Source: Sphingomonas aquatilis
GTDB lineage: Bacteria > Pseudomonadota > Alphaproteobacteria > Sphingomonadales > Sphingomonadaceae
Assembly: GCF_014196115.1 (NCBI RefSeq)
Contig: NZ_JACIDB010000002.1
Coordinates: 310,001 to 374,000, forward strand
Direction: 5' to 3'
Length of the DNA stretch: 64,000 nucleotides
Shown here: piece by piece, positions 61,262-64,000 of the stretch
Position numbering within the stretch: the first letter of the stretch is position 1
Layout of the letters: each line of letters starts with the position of its first letter
Notes under the pieces: model-generated
Database searches by the model: none
Told to the model about the DNA's origin: nothing
What the model saw: the letters and a program-made list of their open reading frames with translations, nothing else
Translations under genes and position numbers: made by a program

Positions 61262-61735
61262 ATGGCAAGCCCCCGCGACTCGGAAAGCGGAGGAGCGCGG
61301 GATATGCGGGAGCTGGCGGAGCGGACGATCGGCGATGCGCGGCGGGTGCGGGTTAACGTCGCGGAATCACCGTTGGGGTGGCTGAAGGCGCGTGGGCTGG
61401 TGGACGCGCGGCAGTTCGAGGCGGGCGAGCGGCTGCGCGGCGACTATGAAACGGCGGCACTGGGGCCGCGGGTGACGATGCGCTGGAGCGCGCGCGTCGA
61501 TGGTGGGGCGGGCGAGGGGCTGGACCCGACGACCGCGCAGATCGCGGCGAAGCGGCGGTTCGATGCGGCGCTCGACGCGGCGGGCAAGGGCCTGTCCGAT
61601 ATCGCGTGGCGGACGATCTGCGCGGGCGAGGCGCTGCCGGTGGCGGAGAAGGCGCTGGGCTGGCCGGTGCGATCGGGGCGGCTGGTGCTGACGCTGGCGC
61701 TGGATCGGCTGGCCGATCATTACCGGCTGGCCTGA
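61262..61735 (+). CDS. DUF6456 domain protein
   Basis: 157 residues. DARRVRVNVAESPLGWLKAR, ERLRGDYETAALGPRVTMRW, KRRFDAALDAAGKGLSDIAW and EKALGWPVRSGRLVLTLALD match DUF6456, usually the C-terminal part of an alphaproteobacterial HTH protein. Here only the DUF part is present. Divergent from the XRE gene by 51 nt. Confidence 0.8.
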   Translation: MASPRDSESGGARDMRELAERTIGDARRVRVNVAESPLGWLKARGLVDARQFEAGERLRGDYETAALGPRVTMRWSARVDGGAGEGLDPTTAQIAAKRRFDAALDAAGKGLSDIAWRTICAGEALPVAEKALGWPVRSGRLVLTLALDRLADHYRLA

Positions 61736-61785
61736 CGGCGCGCGCGGGTGTAGGGCGCGCGGCAAGCAGAACATAAGTGGCACAG

Positions 61786-62757
61786 ATGCGTGCCGATGAC
61801 GGGACGGGTGCAGTGCGGTTCGACTTCGTGAAATGCCATGGGTCCGGCAACGATTTTCCGTTGATCGACGCGCGTGCGCTGTCGCTGAGCGATGCGGATT
61901 GGGCGGCGGTGGCGCGGGCGCTGGCCGACCGGCACGGGCCGGTGGGCGGTGACGGGCTGCTGCTGCTGGGGCAAGGCGCTGGCGACGCTGCGTTTTCGAT
62001 GCGGATGTTCAATTCGGATGGCAGCGAGGCGGAGACGTGCCTGAACGGCCTGCGCTGCGTGGCGCGGGCGGGGTTCGAGGCGCTGGGGATCGACGCCGCC
62101 GAGGTGTCGCTGAAGACGTCGACCGCCTATGTCGAGCGCGATGCCGATGTGGCGCCGGGCGTTTACACGGTGCGCGAGACGGCGGGGCCGGCGGGGCTGG
62201 ATGCGGCGGCGTGGCCGCTGACCGGCGCCGGGCCGCGGATCGTCGAGGCGGTGGTGCCGCCGCTGGAGAGCGACCGCTTGTTCTCCGCGGTATCGATGCC
62301 CAACCCGCATCTGGTGACGTTCGTGGATGCGGTGGACGAGGCGGAGCTGATCGCCGTGGGCGAGCGGTGCGAAGCGGCACCCGCGTGGTTGCCCAATCGC
62401 GCCAATGTGTCGTTCGTCGAAGTGCGCGGCGGCGATCTGTTCGTGCGGACGTTCGAGCGCGGCGTCGGGCTGACCGACAGCTGCGGCAGCGCGATGGCGG
62501 CGTCGAGCTTCGCCGCCTGCCTGACCGGGCGGCTGGCCTATGGCGCGCCGATCACGGTGTTCAACAAGGGCGGGCTGGTGCGGGCGGTCGTCGCCGAGGA
62601 CGCGATGGTCAGCCTGTCGGGCAATGCGACCTGGGAATGGCGCGGATCGGTCGACATCGACCTGATGACGGAGCAGGCGGGAAACTTGCGCGTTGAGGGT
62701 CATGCCGATGCGGAGATCGCCGCCTGGGCGCAGTTAGCCGACGCCGCGAGCCGCTGA
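61786..62757 (+). CDS. dapF: diaminopimelate epimerase family protein
   Basis: 323 residues. HGSGNDFPLID, catalytic Cys85 in ETCLNGLRCVA (usual form CGNGIRC) and Cys233 in RGVGLTDSCGSAMAAS (usual ERGAGETLACG) preserve both active-site Cys. Converts LL- to meso-diaminopimelate if it is the housekeeping enzyme; the divergent motifs leave another substrate possible. GTG 61777 is an alternative start. Confidence 0.75.
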   Translation: MRADDGTGAVRFDFVKCHGSGNDFPLIDARALSLSDADWAAVARALADRHGPVGGDGLLLLGQGAGDAAFSMRMFNSDGSEAETCLNGLRCVARAGFEALGIDAAEVSLKTSTAYVERDADVAPGVYTVRETAGPAGLDAAAWPLTGAGPRIVEAVVPPLESDRLFSAVSMPNPHLVTFVDAVDEAELIAVGERCEAAPAWLPNRANVSFVEVRGGDLFVRTFERGVGLTDSCGSAMAASSFAACLTGRLAYGAPITVFNKGGLVRAVVAEDAMVSLSGNATWEWRGSVDIDLMTEQAGNLRVEGHADAEIAAWAQLADAASR

Positions 62758-62840
62758 CCCGTCCCAGACCTGATCCAGTTGAAGGCGAGGTTCGCCCTTT
62801 TGGGCGCATCCTCCTGTACCGCTTAGAGAAAAGTATCACG

Positions 62841-63026
62841 ATGCGTGACGATTCGAGCTATTTCTACGACCGGGCCGAAACCGAGCTCGAACTGGCGCAG
62901 CGCGCCACCCACCCGCTGGCGGTGCGCGCGCACTATATCATCGCTAACCATTATCTGGACCGCTGCTACGGCAGCCCGGCCGAGGATGCCCCCGCCGCGC
63001 CCGCCGACGAGGGCGACGCCGCCTGA
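62841..63026 (+). CDS. small conserved hypothetical protein
   Basis: 61 residues. YFYDRAETELELAQRATHP and VRAHYIIANHYLDRCYG, a helical, acidic short protein that looks typical of sphingomonads, followed by an Ala/Asp tail. Function unknown. Confidence 0.7.
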   Translation: MRDDSSYFYDRAETELELAQRATHPLAVRAHYIIANHYLDRCYGSPAEDAPAAPADEGDAA

Positions 63027-63119
63027 TCCTCGCGGCGAACCGGTCGGTGCCGTGCGTGGCGTGACACGGGCCGGGTGAACCCTCGCGATTCCCATGCGTT
63101 GCAGGGGAGCGAGGTAGGA

Positions 63120-63437
63120 ATGGCGGACGAGGCGCAAGACCCGACGCCCGGTGGGCATGGTCCGGGCGATACGGAAGCATGGACGGGCACGCGGGCCGAT
63201 GACGGCCCGGAGGGTAAATTATACCCGGTGGCGGTCGCGTTGCGCGCAACCTTCGACGCCGACAATCATGCGACGCTGAGCCGCGACGTCACCGGGCTGA
63301 TGCTCGATCTGTCGCGCGTGCCGTTCGAACCACACGAATTCGAACCTCTGCTGCGGCCGCTGGCGCCACCGCCGCCAGCCGGGTGGCTGGCGCGGGCGCG
63401 CCTGGCCTTGCGCCGGTTGCGCGAGGCGCGGGGCTGA
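63120..63437 (+). CDS. hypothetical protein
   Basis: 105 residues from ATG 63120. The disordered N-terminus is followed by YPVAVALRATFDADNHATLS and VTGLMLDLSRVPFEPHEFE, then an Arg-rich helix. No family identified; GTG 63075 is possible. Confidence 0.6.
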   Translation: MADEAQDPTPGGHGPGDTEAWTGTRADDGPEGKLYPVAVALRATFDADNHATLSRDVTGLMLDLSRVPFEPHEFEPLLRPLAPPPPAGWLARARLALRRLREARG

Positions 63438-63446
63438 GCGTGCCGC

Positions 63447-64000
63447 TCAGGCGGGAACGCGCATGCCTTTCAATTCCGATCCGAGCGAGCTGAACAGCGC
63501 CTCGATCTGCGACAGCGCGAGCGGCGACAGCCGAATGGGCGTCTGAGGGCCGAGCGCACCCGGTGCCTCCATCTCGGCGAAACCCGCGTCGATCAGCGCC
63601 AGGATCCAGCGGTTGGCGAGCGCTTGCGACGTGCTGATCCGCTTGGCGAGTTCGGCGGCCGTGACCGAGCTTGCCTCCGCCTCTGCCAGATAGGCGATCA
63701 GCAGAATCTCGCAGGCGGGATTGCCGGCCAGCGCCGGGCCGAACGCGCGCTTGCTGCCACTGACCGCCTGCAGGAACATCCGCGCCATCCGCCAATAGGC
63801 ATGAACCGATTCGGTTTCGGTATGGCGGCAGAGCAGGCGGGCGCTGAGGACGAGCAAGGCGGCGTCACCCTGGCCCAGCCGCGAGACGGAGACGTTAATC
63901 CAGACGACGCCGCCATCGGCCTGCATACAGCGCAGCGTGCCGCGATGCGTTTTTTGGCTGGGATCGCGCCACGCGGTCTCCAGGAACGCGTCCGCGATCA
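63447..64000 (-). CDS. PAS-winged helix regulator, truncated by window end
   Basis: The frame stays open to 64000, so the N-terminus is outside. It reads ADAFLETAWRDPSQKTHRGT, RCMQADGGVVWINVSVSRLG (a PAS core), then a MarR-type wHTH: VTAAELAKRISTSQALANRW, ILALIDAGFAEMEAP. An internal ATG at 63926 is not the real start. Same PAS-plus-wHTH logic as the sensory regulators of sphingomonads. Confidence 0.7.
   Translation of the reverse strand, partial: IADAFLETAWRDPSQKTHRGTLRCMQADGGVVWINVSVSRLGQGDAALLVLSARLLCRHTETESVHAYWRMARMFLQAVSGSKRAFGPALAGNPACEILLIAYLAEAEASSVTAAELAKRISTSQALANRWILALIDAGFAEMEAPGALGPQTPIRLSPLALSQIEALFSSLGSELKGMRVPA

Noticed and set aside
1..64000. CRISPR array or insertion sequence
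   Set aside because: No regularly spaced identical repeats and no transposase or terminal inverted repeats were found; the iterons are short, mixed in orientation and irregularly spaced.

Overview
The window looks like a GC-rich sphingomonad chromosome (Sphingomonas or a close relative). The clues are the flanking genes (TonB-dependent receptor, DUF3297, DUF6456, TypA, a LOV histidine kinase) and extragenic palindromes built on GTCACCCCGG-type arms. About two thirds of it (1231-43566) is one apparently intact lambda-like siphophage prophage integrated in a tRNA-Val(TAC) gene. No rRNA genes, IS elements or CRISPR arrays were seen.

Prophage layout. A 48-bp direct repeat marks attL (1231-1278) and attR (43519-43566). 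The complete tRNA-Val (43528-43603) is at the right end, and only its 5' half remains at the left. Next to attL lie a 68-residue protein and an ImmA/IrrE-like protein with a degenerate HExxH motif (1723-2629). A tightly overlapping leftward operon (6927-2664) runs through seven mostly unknown small proteins to an excisionase-like protein and a tyrosine integrase. The immunity region (6928-8238) holds a self-cleaving CI/LexA-type repressor, a Cro-like protein, and five TGCCA-N3-TGGCA operators in two clusters. The rightward early operon (7960-15042) carries CII-like and winged-helix regulators, a DNA methyltransferase, a CHC2/Toprim primase, an FtsK-gamma/GapR-like fusion and an SF3 primase-helicase. 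It is followed by an iteron cluster (15076-15343) that may be the replication origin, and by a DUF6362 protein. The late genes (16173-41341) read TerS, TerL, gpW-like, portal, prohead protease fused to major capsid, DUF2190, connector and tail completion proteins, tail tube, G/GT chaperones with a -1 frameshift on GGGAAAG, tape measure, tip proteins, J-like protein, fibre, holin-like proteins, GH24 endolysin and nested spanins.

Accessory genes. A moron block between the tail chaperones and the tape measure (25618-27424) carries a lipoprotein, a ribbon-helix-helix regulator with a 16-bp inverted-repeat operator, and an operon ending in a Bro-N antirepressor-like gene. This resembles the logic of P22 immI. 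At the right end, a three-gene leftward operon has a perfect alphaproteobacterial LexA box (GTTC-N7-GTTC), and a Mom-like DNA modification gene sits beside attR.

Host flanks. To the left are a partial gene and a winged-helix regulator. To the right are a LOV-HisKA-REC light-sensing kinase, an XpaC-like/TelA pair, a beta-propeller lipoprotein, typA, a TonB-dependent receptor, and small conserved genes. An ArsR-type regulator follows with four GGTTGC/GCAACC dyads upstream, then a phytase-like esterase, an ABC-F ATPase, an XRE regulator, DUF6456, a divergent DapF, and a PAS-MarR type regulator that runs off the end.

How it works together. CI, whose Ala-Gly cleavage site and Ser/Lys dyad are visible, should respond to RecA/SOS. 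The LexA-boxed operon would respond to the same signal independently, and the Bro-N module offers a third route to induction. Function assignments come from motif recognition by eye, without database searches.
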